From Cryptomeria japonica (taxonomy: Eukaryota; Streptophyta; Pinopsida; Cupressales; Cupressaceae): DNA of 64,000 nucleotides. Made by a program: the position numbers and the translations under genes. Below are positions 10,690 through 21,832 of this stretch, in pieces (the stretch's first letter is position 1; every line of letters starts with the position of its first letter). The stretch spans positions 817,200,396-817,264,395 of the forward strand of contig NC_081414.1 of the NCBI RefSeq assembly GCF_030272615.1. The letters are read 5' to 3'. Below the pieces are notes generated by a model. That model saw only the letters and a program-made list of their open reading frames with translations. It had not been told where the DNA came from and ran no database searches.

Positions 10690-11950
10690 TATGTTGTTGA
10701 TGTTTATCATACCTTCAGATAAAACCCTAGGTTAGAGGTGTCTAGGTGTAGTTTAGGGAGAGTGGCTCTCAATGGGTGTTGGGGCCCTAAAGTGGCTAGC
10801 TAGGATAACCGAATTGTGAGTTTCCTTAACTAGTGATAACTTAAGTAGTGAACTAGGAGGGAAAAAGACATTAATCAAGATAATTGTGACTGCCCCACTC
10901 ATGGCCTTTTGTGCTCGTATAGACAAAGGATGAGATTAGGAAGGCCAATATATTTGGTAAGGCATTTGGAACTGACATGATCATGCAATACCTTGTCTTA
11001 ATGAAATGATTGTTTGGTTCCGCATGGGTTCTCCATGGGTGTCAGGGTCTGGAGTTATGAGAGGGTCAAACTACTAGGATAACCCATGTGAGGATATGCG
11101 ATGACACTCTTCCCTAATTACATCTTCAAACCCTATCCTATGTGGTGTTGTAGAAGCCTCTGGTGAAACCTTATAATAAGCCATGTTTGCTCATGTGTAT
11201 CCTTGTGTCCTTGTGTCTTCTTTAATGTTGGTTTATCAACCTAGTTTTCTTGTGTTGTGTAGTTTTCTTGTGTTGTGTGGGGCCTCATGTTTATCCCCTA
11301 AGCACAGTGGGGTGGACCTAAGGGTTCCACATGGTTGGGTGGTTGTTGCCAATCTCCATTGGGACTAGTGGACATGTTTGTGTGTTGGATGGGTCCTATG
11401 TCGTCTTTCTAGTTTTCCCCTAGTTCTTGGGGAAAATGATTCAATGATGTATTAGGAGATGCTATGTATTTAATTATCATTGTTATTGTATCACTATAAT
11501 TGTTTCATTATCATTGTAATTTGGACACTCCCTTAAGGAGATTGATGTAATATAAAGTAGTTTGATGGAATCAAAATAATGTAATTCTACACTAGTCTTA
11601 AGTGGTTCAATGTTGGTACTGACCACTCTTGCGTGATTGGATGTATCATTACATCTTTGCAAAGGTTATCATAGGAATACTTAAATTGGTTATTAAAATA
11701 AATCTAATGTTAGAGATGTTACTCATGTAAATTCTATGTCATGATGAATATTATGGTTTGAGTTATTTATGATGTTTAGAGTGTTTCTTAGTGATGTTAC
11801 GAAACATGGATGAGGACTTAGTTAGGAGAGTTATTTTCTTTCATGTTGAGTTTGTAATGTTATATAATTTGATTTTAAAAACAAAAATATTGCTATGTTT
11901 AATTTTTTAGTTAGTTGTCGTCCTCTAGGGTTCCTTGGTGGGTTGTTACA
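10690..11950 (+). repeat. 3' part of an LTR related to family B
   Basis: From about 10690 the order of landmarks follows family B LTR 3' halves elsewhere (27500-28600, 51800-52943): GAGAGTGGCTCTC, AGGATAACC, GATGACACTCTT, AGCACAGTGGGGTGG, ACATGGTTGGGTGGT, then an end in AGGGTTCCTTGGTGGGTTGTTACA-like sequence at 11950. Identity is clearly lower than among the other copies, so this is an older or sister family. The 5' half and the target duplication were not found. Confidence 0.55.
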
Positions 11951-13727
11951 AAAATTATCCTCTTCAACTATACTAACTCTTTGAAATGAATTTCAATATA
12001 CTTCCTTTTGACTCTATCAATCAACCTCTATGTAAAATAACAATATTTTGTTATAAGGCTATGATCTTGAGTAATTGAGTCATGGTATCAACATTAATAT
12101 GCTATTCATTTCAAGTGAAGGGTAGCAAACCCGATTTTCTATTATTGATACATCAAGATTATGAAAAAGTAAGTATTTAGTTTGCAAATCCAAGTTTGGA
12201 TTAAGCAATTTTTGAGTCCATAAATAAATAAACTATGAGCTATCCTAACTAGTGGTGGAGATATTTATGAGCATAGTTATGATTTAGCCTCCTCTCATTC
12301 TTAGGACTATTTATTAAATATAACATGTACAAATCATGATTATGTTGAAATATTGATTCATTCTTGTGGTAGAAGATTGTCATTTTCTTCCACTACCCAT
12401 AGAGATAATTATAGGATTTACTTTGAATGTATAGAAGATTTGGTTAATAAAATTAATTATCTATGGTTTCCCATTATTCACCAATTTCGTGGTCTCAATT
12501 AATTCATTTTTTGCCTTATTTTCTACATTTATTACTTTTGTTTATTTGTATTTTGTGCTTTATTGAGGACTTGCTTTAATTTTACTTTTTATCATCAATT
12601 TTTGTACCCTAGAGACAAGCAAAAAAAAGTATGTGATACTATTGTTATTATTTATAGCTAATTTATTTAGTAATATATCACATAAACAATAAAAGAATTC
12701 ATACATAGGATAGAGAATAATATTTTTATTTAAATCAAATTGAATATTTAAAGTAATATCATACAAATGCTTGCTTGAATGATAGAGTCTAACCTTCAAC
12801 ATAAATTACAATTTTTGAATAAGATTATTTTCATAAAAAAAGAGTATTTTTCTCCTTTGATCTCCTAAATCTAATTATTGTTGTCCATGAATTGATACCT
12901 AAAACACGTGGCTTAAGATATAATAGAAATATGGAAAATGACTAATATATCAAAATCTAATATGATCGTCACTTTATAGCACAAATAAGCTATAAATTCT
13001 AACTCCCCATTTCATCTCAAGATAGTAATTTAAAAAATAAATAAAATCTTGTCCTAAAAATAACCCACACTTATCATGATGCCATCCATTAACTCATCGT
13101 AAATGACAACTCTTTTATGAGAACACCTACCACTTTATTTTAGAATTATTCTCTTATGTAAATTATTGACAATACATAACCTAACTTATTAAATATTATT
13201 TGATCAAATTTACAACCCTACAATTGAATTTCTTTATTTCTTACTCTCATTATTAAAAAATAAAAATTGCACCCACATAAACCAAATTAACTAAAAAGAA
13301 ACATTACATTTACAACATTACAATTGAATCTTATGTTTTAGAATCTTCATATAAATTTTATCTTTTACAGATTAAGAGACAAAAGACTATACAATCTTTG
13401 GTCCTTTGCAAATTAAAATTTAAACTTCATGCAGCTTGTATTGCTCTTTATATAAAAATTTTTAATGATGTCAATACTTTTATGATGTCCTTACAATGAC
13501 TTTGGAGGTAACCATCTAAGAGGAGGGGAGGTTATTCAATATACATAGAATTATGATTATAGCATTCAAAGAGTTAAGAGAGATTCAAAGGGAAGTGTGT
13601 GTATTAGAGTCTTAGAGAATTAGATTTAAACATATCAATTGTTAGATCTTCACTGGACAAACAACAAAATAATTTATTTGGCATTGAGTATGCTGTGTTT
13701 CTAATATTTATCATTTATTTATTTGAA
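11951..13727. other. AT-rich stretch without recognisable features
   Basis: No convincing ORF, RNA gene or repeat border. It is the immediate host sequence into which the family A element inserted. Confidence 0.4.
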
Positions 13728-14511
13728 ATCAATGTCAGAACCTTCCTTTATCACTTTTGGATTTAAAATACAACTCTATTATATTTTTGGATAAGCTATT
13801 TAAATGATTGAATGAATATTATAAAAGGATAAAATAATAATAACACACACACACACATGGAAAATATACATTATTTTTATTTTATTTATTTTCCACATCC
13901 AATTATGGCACATGTTGTAGGAAGAATAAGAAGTTTCTAGAGGATTCTCCACCACCTTGCATGTAACTCCCCCACTAAGTTTAATCAATTGCATGAAGTC
14001 CAAAATTGGGAAAGAATCTACCTTTTAATTAAATTTTCTAGATAGTGGAATGGAGGGAATTTTCTTATAAAATTGTAGGCAAGTTTCAAAGAAGGGAGTT
14101 GATTATGCTTTGAAGGAAATTTCTGAAGTTTTTTTTTGTAGTCTCATTTTTGTTGCAGGATTTTTAAGTTGTTGGTTGAAGGATATCTCTCAAGCTGCAA
14201 GGAAAGATCAAAGGATAGCTAGACGATTCGACATCAAGCTTCAATAAACCAGGTTCTCTCCCTTTATCTTATGAAGAATTTGTATTTATCAAAATATATA
14301 GTATTTTGAAGAAATCCTTTCTCAATTGCTAGATAAGAAGAAAAATCTATTTCTGTTTCCTTTAAAGAAATACAATGTTATAATCTCTTCTCTTTTAAAT
14401 ACAAATGCAAAATTCTCTTGCATATCTTATTTAATCTATTTAAAGGTAGAGAATCAGATTTTTGCTTTTCTATTTTCTCTTACATGATATTGAATATAAA
14501 AATAAATTAAT

Positions 14512-14786
14512 CTTTCTTTCTCTGTGAATAAATCTTTCTCTCTGAATGAATAAATTAATATTTCTTTCTCTGTGAATAAATCTCTCTATGTGAATGAATA
14601 AATTAATCTTTCTTTCTCTGTGAATAAATCTCTCTGTGTGAATGAATAAAATCTTTCTTCCTCTGTGAATAAATCTCTCTGTGTGAAGGAATAAATCTCT
14701 CTATGAAAGAATAAATTAATCTTCTCTGTGAATAAATCTCCTTGTGTAAAGAAATAAATCTCTCTGTGAATGAATAAATAAATCCT
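14512..14786. repeat. Tandem array of about 48-bp units (TGTGAATAAATCTCTCTG type)
   Basis: Alternating TGTGAATAAATCTCTCTG and TGAATGAATAAATTAATC blocks repeat about six times with unit truncations. The matching array in the 3' LTR (about 22613-22918) has a different number of units, so copy number changed after insertion or during reverse transcription. Confidence 0.75.
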
Positions 14787-14947
14787 TCTCTGGTTATTTT
14801 ATTTCTCTATTATATTTCGTCCCTGGGATTAATATGATATTCTCCCTTGCATTAATATTTTCTTCTGAATACATACCTGTTTATGTATTCTCTTTTTATA
14901 CAAATTAATATTCTGGATTGAATTATAAAAATAAATAAATAAATAAA

Positions 14948-14970
14948 TATATATATATATATATATATAT
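14948..14970. repeat. TA dinucleotide microsatellite
   Basis: A pure TA run after an AAATA repeat. It is shorter in the 3' LTR (about 23083-23096) and replaced by an array of nearly 1 kb in the solo LTR 34487-39464. Confidence 0.9.
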
Positions 14971-15102
14971 AATGCGAAGTGATTAATAAATTTAGGCGAT
15001 TATGCAAAGTGTTTAATATTTATGTCCGCACGATATAGTGCATGTGCTTACCAGCTCGCAGGTAGGAGTTAATGCTCTGCAGGGAGTGGTACCGTAATGG
15101 TA

Positions 15103-15157
15103 CCCCCCACTAGCCTGCGGTCACTGCAGCGGCAGTGGCCGTAGGGTAGTGGAGGGG
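15103..15157. other. GC-rich foldback (hairpin) in the family A LTR
   Basis: Arm 15103-15127 and arm 15132-15157 are inverted repeats with a 4-base spacer (AGCG) and only about three mismatches over 25 positions. Equivalent hairpins occur at about 23226-23283, 37349-37399 and, weaker, 43612-43670. Arm sequences differ between copies while pairing is largely kept. Confidence 0.75.
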
Positions 15158-15954
15158 ACCCGTCGGTTCCCACTCCCATTCACCTTTATTAATGCCAACC
15201 AAACACACTTCGATGGCAATGTTAATTTTATTTTATTTTAATTTAAATATTAAAAAAAAAAAAAAAAAAAGAAATCCTTTTTTAATGTATGTTTAAAATT
15301 TTAGTTTATTTAAATTCCTTCTTCTATGTATTTATATATAAATTTTAGTTAATAAATTTTTTTAAAACTTAGGTAAATTTTAGATTTATAACTAGTTTTA
15401 ACCAATTTATATTAAATGAAACTTAGATCCTTTTAAGATCCACTTAGAAATTAAATGACTTGAAGCCAAATTCTATGTTGGGATTAGTGGGTTTATAAGC
15501 GATATTCTCGCATGCAACTTACCCTACCTTCACTTCATGCAAATGTCTTTACATTGATTTCAATTATTGGTGTTCCCTTCTTCATGCAAATTATACATTT
15601 AATTGTTAGTATGCAAGTTACCTAGCTACCATTATTATGCAAGTTATATTCAAGTTTTGAATAATAAATAATTCTAGTTATGGTTTTTATTCCCTGTCAT
15701 TCATCAAGTAGTTATTTCAATTAATTGAGCTTTGCAATGTCTAAATATACGCATTCAATTCATAATTATTTTCCAAACATGATGTTATCATAAGTTAGAA
15801 GAAAAATTAAATAAAGGAAGTTGGAAAACCAAAACCAAGTAGTGTTCGGTATATACAGTGCCTCTGGGTCACGCTTATGAGTAATGTCGTCGTGTTGAAC
15901 TACTGCACTTAATGCCTAATAAAGCTACATCAATGACGTTTGTGGTATCATCCC

Positions 15955-15962
15955 TATAAATC
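15955..15962 (+). promoter_or_regulatory. Probable TATA box of the family A LTR
   Basis: TATAAATC in CATCCCTATAAATCATC. The same context is kept in the other three family A LTRs (24080, about 38362, about 44539) although flanking sequence has diverged. A TGACGT/CGACGT motif lies about 20 bp upstream in most copies. Position suggests transcription starting near 15990; untested. Confidence 0.45.
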
Positions 15963-16737
15963 ATCAGGGAGTAATAAGGGACACGTCGAAGTTAAAATCC
16001 AAGGGGCGGGTAATCCCCCTTGGATCGATAATTTAATAAGATAACCATAAAACGATCTTTCATCCGCTGAGTTAAACTATAGTAAACCCCTATAGGGATG
16101 ATGAGTGAAATGCTTTTATAAAATTGATTTAATCTCAAATAATTATTGTCGATTGACAATTGGTCAAGGGTGATGCTCATGATAAGAATTATGATCTAGT
16201 TGTTCTAAGCCACAAGCAATAGGCCATCTTGAGCCCTTGCTTAAGCGCTACCATCGTGGGTAGCAACCACAGAGAAACTGTCTGGGACATTGACCCTAGA
16301 AAGGGTTGCGTACCCACTAATCAGTTTACATCAAACCATAGAGTAGAAAATAGAACTACATACTTTACGCCTTGATCCTGTGCTGAAGCAGGTATGTAGG
16401 CAGTCTTGGGACGGAGTTGTCCCTCATACTCAAGCGTTCATGGGTGGGGTCTAAGCTTGGTATAGAAAGGTTGAGTAAGAATCCTATTTTGAAAGATAAG
16501 ATAATTAAATTGGAAAAAGTAATTCAATGCATACTCGGAAGGAATCTTGTATGGATTCGCTTGACTTCCTGAGGCTTTAAGCCAAATTTTGAGGTAGAAT
16601 TCAAGCTTGTATTATGTTATTAATTACTCCTAAGGATGACAACCCCGGTGCACTTTTGTTAGAAGAGTGTAGTACTTAGTGAGTGGCTCAGGACCTGAAT
16701 GGTCTTGATGAGTCTAAGTCTCTGGCCAGAGCACCTC

Positions 16738-16925
16738 CTATCGCGTATGGGTAGATGCCTACCCTGTATGGGTAGATGCCTACCCCGCATGGGTAGATGC
16801 CTATCCCATATTGGGTAGATGAAATCTTATGTCCCGTATGGACAAATGCCTAACCCATATGGTTAGATGCTCATCCCAAATGGATGAATACCTAATCCAA
16901 ATGGATGGATGCCCAGAGTATGCAA
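16738..16925. repeat. Tandem array of about 20-bp palindromic units
   Basis: Repeats of ATGGGTAGATGCCTACCC-type units, about nine with decay toward the right. TACCC...GGGTA gives each unit internal dyad symmetry. The same array lies near the 3' end of every family A LTR (29165-29345, 39145-39375, 45325-45460), about 100 bp before the LTR end, so it is inside the transcribed leader. Confidence 0.75.
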
Positions 16926-17010
16926 TTGAATCAAACATAATGATTAAATTAAACACACAAAAAAAAGAATGGTCAATTTTGTTGAGTTAATTATGGTGGG
17001 TTATTACATG

Positions 17011-17022
17011 TGGTATCAGAGG
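17011..17022 (+). other. Primer binding site, initiator-Met tRNA type
   Basis: TGGTATCAGAGG lies two bases after the 5' LTR end at 17008, matching the 3' end of initiator methionine tRNA. Confidence 0.85.
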
Positions 17023-17165
17023 AAAGGTTCAAATCTAGGCCTTGTGCTCACTTCAATTTATTCAACTAAGGGAATGTTTTGCAATTGTAGAAATTAAATT
17101 TAAAAAAAAAAAATCCTAAACCAAGAACTAACTACATAATTTAACTTTCAGGTAAAAAACCTAGA

Positions 17166-18450
17166 ATGTCTAGAGGAAGAGGAAGAGGAAGAGGAAGAGG
17201 AAGAGGTAATGGAAGATGTACTAGGAGTCAAAGGGAAGAAAACCATGAGGAAAACCATGAAGAAAAGCATGAGGAAGACCATGAAGAGGCTCGACACAAC
17301 CTAGGAAATAACAAAGATGGGGTCCAAGCTATAATTGACCTTCTAACCGAACAAAGAGATAAAATCAACTTCCTGGAACAATCAATGCAGGACCTTAGGG
17401 AAAGGCAAAATGACTTTGAAAATAGAAGTTGTACCAAAAATGGAAACCCTGGTAGCAATCAAGGGAATATGGTGGGTAATAGAAAGGAAAATAACATATT
17501 GGAACTCTCCAAGGACTTAAAGAAAATCACCCCTCCTAAGTTCGATGGGAGGCAAATTGGTGAAGGAGATGAGAATTGGCTAAATGAAATGGAAAAGTAT
17601 TTTGAACTAAGAGATTTTAGCGAAACAACCAAAGCCTTATGGGGTTCCAATCAACTCACAGGGGAGGCAGCTAGTTGGTGGACCAACACCAAGGAACAAA
17701 ATGGGTATAGCAGGGATACGGTCACATGGGATCAATTTGTTCACCACTTCTGAGATAGGTGGCTCTCTCAATTGTTATTTGATGAGAAGGTGACAAAATT
17801 CCATAATCTACATCAAGGGCCCCTATCCGTTCAACAATATTGGGATAAGTTCGCCAAGTTGCTTAAATATGTACCTATGTACTAGAAAGATGAAGAAGGC
17901 TAAGCAATGAAGTTCATTTTGGGGCTAAATACCAACATAGGGGTAGAGGTTGACATGCATGGACCCAAAAACATGAATGAAGTACTTGAAAAGTCCCTAA
18001 GGAAAAAGAGGAAGATTCAAACACTAGCAGGGCGGAACTATAATGGGAACCACTCATTTAAAAGGAAGCAGGAATTCAATGGGAACACTAATTTCAACAA
18101 AGGTCAAAGGAATAATTCTTTCGAAAGAAGGCCACCTCTTAATCAATATTAGAGGAATGGAAATAATAATAATAATAACAGGGGAAATAATAACAAATGC
18201 AACTATAACAGGAATGACCAGTAAAATAAGATAACTTATCCACCTAGGGCCAATGAAACAAGGAATGATCCCCCTAGGAATCAAGGTAGGAGGGGTCCTC
18301 TAGGTGGATGCTTTATGTGTGGGGAAAACTATTTTGCCAGAGAGTGCCCCAGGATGCAAGGATAGATTAGGGCCAATCAACCCCAACAAGGGCCCCAACA
18401 AAGGATTCATGCAGCAGTTAGGAACCGAAGAGGAAGATACTAGAATGTCC
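17166..18450 (+). pseudogene. gag: gag of chromovirus A, broken
   Basis: The start Met at 17166 is followed by a striking basic RG repeat (RGRGRGRGRGRGNGR), then an acidic His/Glu repeat with HEE every four residues (about residues 25-42), a coiled coil, and a Retrotrans_gag region with the core WLNEMEKYFELRD and LTGEAASWW. Stops interrupt at about 17751, 17881 and 17900, and again before the C-terminal Asn-rich stretch. A nucleocapsid knuckle near 18310 reads CFMCGENYFAREC, where the usual His is Tyr and one spacer residue is missing. Gag would form the particle shell and bind RNA. The RG-rich N-terminus is unusual for the knuckle-bearing gag and might add nucleic-acid binding. Confidence 0.88.
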
Positions 18451-18452
18451 CC

Positions 18453-18827
18453 ATGGAAACTACAGGTACACTATTTGAACAACCAATTTCAATTCTAATT
18501 GACACTGGATCATCTGAATGTTTCATCTCACTTGAATTAGTAAGCAAATATGCATTAAAAGTTAATCAAATGGACTCATCATGGATGGTTCAATATGGGG
18601 ATAAGGCAACTAGGGAAGTAACTAAGTGTTTGCCGAGGGCAAGGGTACAATTTCCTGAGTTTGAAACAAGGGTAGATCTCTATGTGGCACCCCTGGGATT
18701 ATATGATGTAATTATTGGAATGAGTTGGTTAACAGACCATCAAGCTAATGTAGATTGCTATAACAAAGTTGTTGAATGTTTGGATGATGGGGGGGGAAAA
18801 GGTCAAAATCCAAGGAAAGTTTAAACC
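18453..18827 (+). pseudogene. pol: Aspartic protease domain of chromovirus A
   Basis: The frame from 18453 holds ILIDTGSSECFIS, an intact retropepsin DTGSS active-site loop, then a beta-rich stretch ending in DVIIGMSWL, the usual second conserved element of gypsy proteases. A run of eight G residues near 18790 coincides with a frameshift that separates this from the RT frame, so polymerase-slippage-prone sequence probably caused the break. The catalytic Asp is present. The protease would cleave the Gag-Pol polyprotein. Confidence 0.85.
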
Positions 18828-20300
18828 CATTAATATAGAAACCATCTCAGCCATGCAATTAAAGAAGGAAAAGAGAAGAGGAGGCTTAATCTATATGGTT
18901 GAAATTGATGAAGGAAAAGAGGAAAATACACCAACCTTTGAAAATATCCCTTTCTTAAAAGAATTCAAGGATGTTTTTCCAAAAGAATTACCTGGCTTAC
19001 CCCCTAAAAGGAAGTTTGACTTTTCTATCGAAGTACTACCAGGAGCTGAACCAGTATCAAGGGCACCTTACCGAATGAACACAACTAAATTACAAGAGCT
19101 CAAAATTTAATTAGAGGAACTCTTAGCTAAGGGATTAATAAGGCCAAGTGTATCACCATGGGGAGTGCCAGTTTTGTTTGTTAAGAAGAAGGATGGAACC
19201 TTAAGGCTATGCATCGACTATAGGATGTTGAACAAAGTCACCATAAAGAATAGGTATCCCTTACCTCGCATAGAGGATCTTTTTGACCAAATGAAAGGAG
19301 CAGCAGTTTTCTCAAAGATAGACCTCCGGTCAGGTTACCATCAACTCAGAATTAAGGAGGAAGACATTTCGAAGATAGCTTTTAGGACTAGATATGGGCA
19401 TTATGAATTCATAGTAGTTCCTTTTGGTGTAACCAATGCCCCAGTTGCATTTATGAACTTAATGAATAGTGTACTCCATGACTACTTGGATAAATTTGTT
19501 TTGGTATTTCTGGATGACATATTGATTTACTCTAGGAATGAGGAGGAACATTTAGTACACCTACAAATTATTTTGCAAAGGTTGAGAGAACATAAGTTAT
19601 ATGGGAAATTGTCCAAATGTGCCTTCTTTGAGGAACAGATTCACTACCTTGGGCATATAATATCAAAGGAAGGAATAGCAGTTGATCCAGATAAAATAAA
19701 GGCACTAGTAGAATGGCCAATCCCTAAAAATGTTTCAGAGGTAAGAAGCTTTATGGGGTTAGCAGGTTACTATAGGAGGTTTGTGGAAGGATTCTCTAAG
19801 ATAGAAAACCCCATCACCTCATTACAAAGGAAGGGTAAAAGGTTTATGTGGACAGAACAAAGTGATAAGGCATTCCAAATTTTGAAAGGGAAACTAACTT
19901 CAGCACCCATTCTAAAGGTACCAGATCCAAATGGACACTTCATAGTCATAACTGATGCTTCTATTGAAGGGTTAGGAGGAGTACTTGTCTAAGATGAAGG
20001 GGTAGTAGCTTATGAATCCAGAAAGTTAAAGACTCATGAAGTCAATTATGCACCCCACGACTTAGAGTTGGCAGCGATTGTGCATGCCCTACAAAAATGG
20101 AGACACTTCTTGCTAGGGAAGCCCTTTGAATTGAAGTTAGATAACCAGGGACTAAAGTACATCTTTACCCAACCCCACTTAAATGCTAGACAAAGAAGTT
20201 GGTTAGAGTTTCTAAGTGAATATGATTTTGAAATTGAATATATTAAAGGGAAGGAAAATAGGGTGGCAGATGCCTTAAGTAGGAGGAGACACTTGATGAC
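18828..20300 (+). pseudogene. pol: Reverse transcriptase and RNase H domains of chromovirus A
   Basis: RT blocks are in order: [46 protein letters not shown], then the catalytic FLDDILIYS near 19510 and [11 protein letters not shown]. RNase H follows with [30 protein letters not shown] and NRVADALSRR. Three in-frame stops fall here: after ELKI (19108), after GGVLV (19990) and none within the RT palm itself, so the catalytic core is intact in sequence. Together these domains copy element RNA to DNA and remove the RNA strand. Best match class is plant gypsy of the chromovirus branch. Confidence 0.92.
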
Positions 20301-20469
20301 TATAACAACATTCAAAACTTTTTTCAAAAGGCAAGTAATAGATGAACAAGGATATGACCCATGGTATAAGCAAGTCAAATTGACTTTAGAATACGATCCA
20401 ACCAATCCTAAGATTGAAGGGTATACATTAGACGAAGATGGGTTGCTAAGATACAATAATAGAATCTGT

Positions 20470-21535
20470 ATTCCTAATTCAAGGAACTTAAGGGAAGTAG
20501 TCTTGTTGGAGGCTCACAATGCCCCTTATTTAGGGCACCTAGGAGTTAACAAACTTTATGCGGATCTAAAGAAGTTATACTTTTGGCAAGGGATGAAGAA
20601 TGACATTGTCAAGTATGTGGCTAAATGTTTGGAGTGTCAAAGAGTAAAGGTAGAACATAGACATCTAGCTGGATTGTTACAATTGCACAATGTACCTCAA
20701 CACAAGTGGCAAGTTATTAGCATGGATTTTGTACAAGGGTTACCCATGTCACCTTCTAGGCATGTTGCAATAATGGTGGTAATTGACAAACTCACTAAGG
20801 TGGCACACTTTATACCAGGGAACCTAACGGATGATGCACCTACCTTGGCTAGGCGCTTTGTTAAGGAAATATTTAGGTTGCATGGAATACCAGAGAAAAT
20901 CATATCAGATAGAGATGCTAGATTCACTTCAAGGTTTTGGACCACTCTTCAATCAGCTCTAGGAACTCAACTAAATTTTAGCACCGCATACCATCCTAAA
21001 ACTGACGGTCAGACAAAAAGGACAAATCAGATTATGGAAGACCTACTTCGCATGTATTGCACGGACCAACAGAGGAAATTGGAAGAATACCTACCTCTAG
21101 TAGAATTTGATTACAATAATACATATCAAACATCTTTGGGAATGGCACCTTTCAAAGCTTTATATGGTAGACCATGTCGAACACCTTTGAGTTGGGATAG
21201 TCTTGAAGATAGAGTGATTATTGGACCAGATATATTGAAAGAGATGGAGAGGAAAACTAAGGAAATTAGGCAAAGATTGAAGGAAGCCTCAGATAGGCAG
21301 AAAAGTTATGCAGACAAAAACAGGACAACAAGGGAGTTTGAGGTGGGAGAGAAAGTCTTTCTAAGGGTTAGGCCACACAAGAGTTCCATAAGATTTGGGA
21401 AAAAGACTAAGCTTGCACCTTGTTATGTTGGACCCTTTGAAATATTGGGAAGGATTAATCCAGTTGCATACCGGTTGGCCTTACCTCCCCAGTTGAGCTG
21501 AATCCATGATGTCTTCCATGTATCTCTTCTTAATA
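20470..21535 (+). pseudogene. pol: Integrase of chromovirus A, catalytic Glu replaced by Lys
   Basis: An HHCC zinc-binding region (HLGVNKLYADLKKLYFWQGM, then CLECQRVK) is followed by the catalytic core with Asp in MDFVQGLP and Asp in ISDRDARF. The third acidic residue should be the Glu of GQTERTNQ; here the codon at 21016-21018 is AAA (Lys), so the DDE triad is incomplete. A GPY/F-type module (LAPCYVGPFEILGRINPVAY) precedes a stop at 21499 where a CGA Arg codon is expected (LS*IHDVFHVSLL). The enzyme would join element cDNA to chromosomal DNA; this copy should not. Confidence 0.9.
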
Positions 21536-21759
21536 AGTATGTACCTAATGAGAAACACATTTTGAATTGGGATGCCTTACAGGTCCAGGAAAAGGAAGGA
21601 ATAATGATAGAGCCATTCAGAATCTTGGAGAGGTGCTAGTGCTAGTTGTGCAATAGAGAGGTTGATCAGTGCAAAGTGCAATGGGACTAGTATGATGAAA
21701 AGAATGCCATGTGGGAAGATACTAAGGAAATGCAGCAGTTGTTTCCTTTTTTGTTTTAA
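21536..21759 (+). pseudogene. pol: C-terminal chromodomain of the chromovirus A integrase, broken
   Basis: The same frame as the integrase continues past its stop through YVPNEKHILNW, then EPFRILER, NREVDQCKVQWD, YDEKNAMWEDTKEMQQ and a natural TAA at 21757-21759. NREV..CKVQW and AMWE are the core strands and helix start of plant retroelement chromodomains. Three internal stops fall in C*C*L and WD*YD. In chromoviruses this module directs integration to heterochromatin by recognising histone marks. The domain call rests on position and motif, and is fairly strong. Confidence 0.75.
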
Positions 21760-21819
21760 TCATGAACTATAGACTCTTTTGGATATGTTCAATAAGTGCA
21801 TCGGGATGATGCACAAATT

Positions 21820-21832
21820 AAGGGGGGGAGGA
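21820..21832 (+). other. Polypurine tract of chromovirus A
   Basis: AAGGGGGGGAGGA directly precedes the 3' LTR start TGTCACAACC at 21833; primer for plus-strand cDNA. Confidence 0.88.

Larger units (their letters stand above)
13733..17008 (+). repeat. 5' LTR, family A
   Basis: Begins TGTCAGAACC and ends GGGTTATTACA, 3,276 bp. Ordered contents: a CA repeat (13844), a tandem array (14512-14786), a TA run (14948-14970), a GC-rich foldback island (15045-15185), an A run (15254-15270), a TATA-like box (15955) and a palindromic 20-bp array (16738-16925). The same order appears in the 3' LTR and, with changes, in the solo LTRs at 34487 and 41962. Confidence 0.92.

Noticed and set aside
16738-16925. 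CRISPR-like regular repeats
   Set aside because: Units are contiguous palindromic 20-mers with no spacers, in a plant LTR; a tandem array is the right description.
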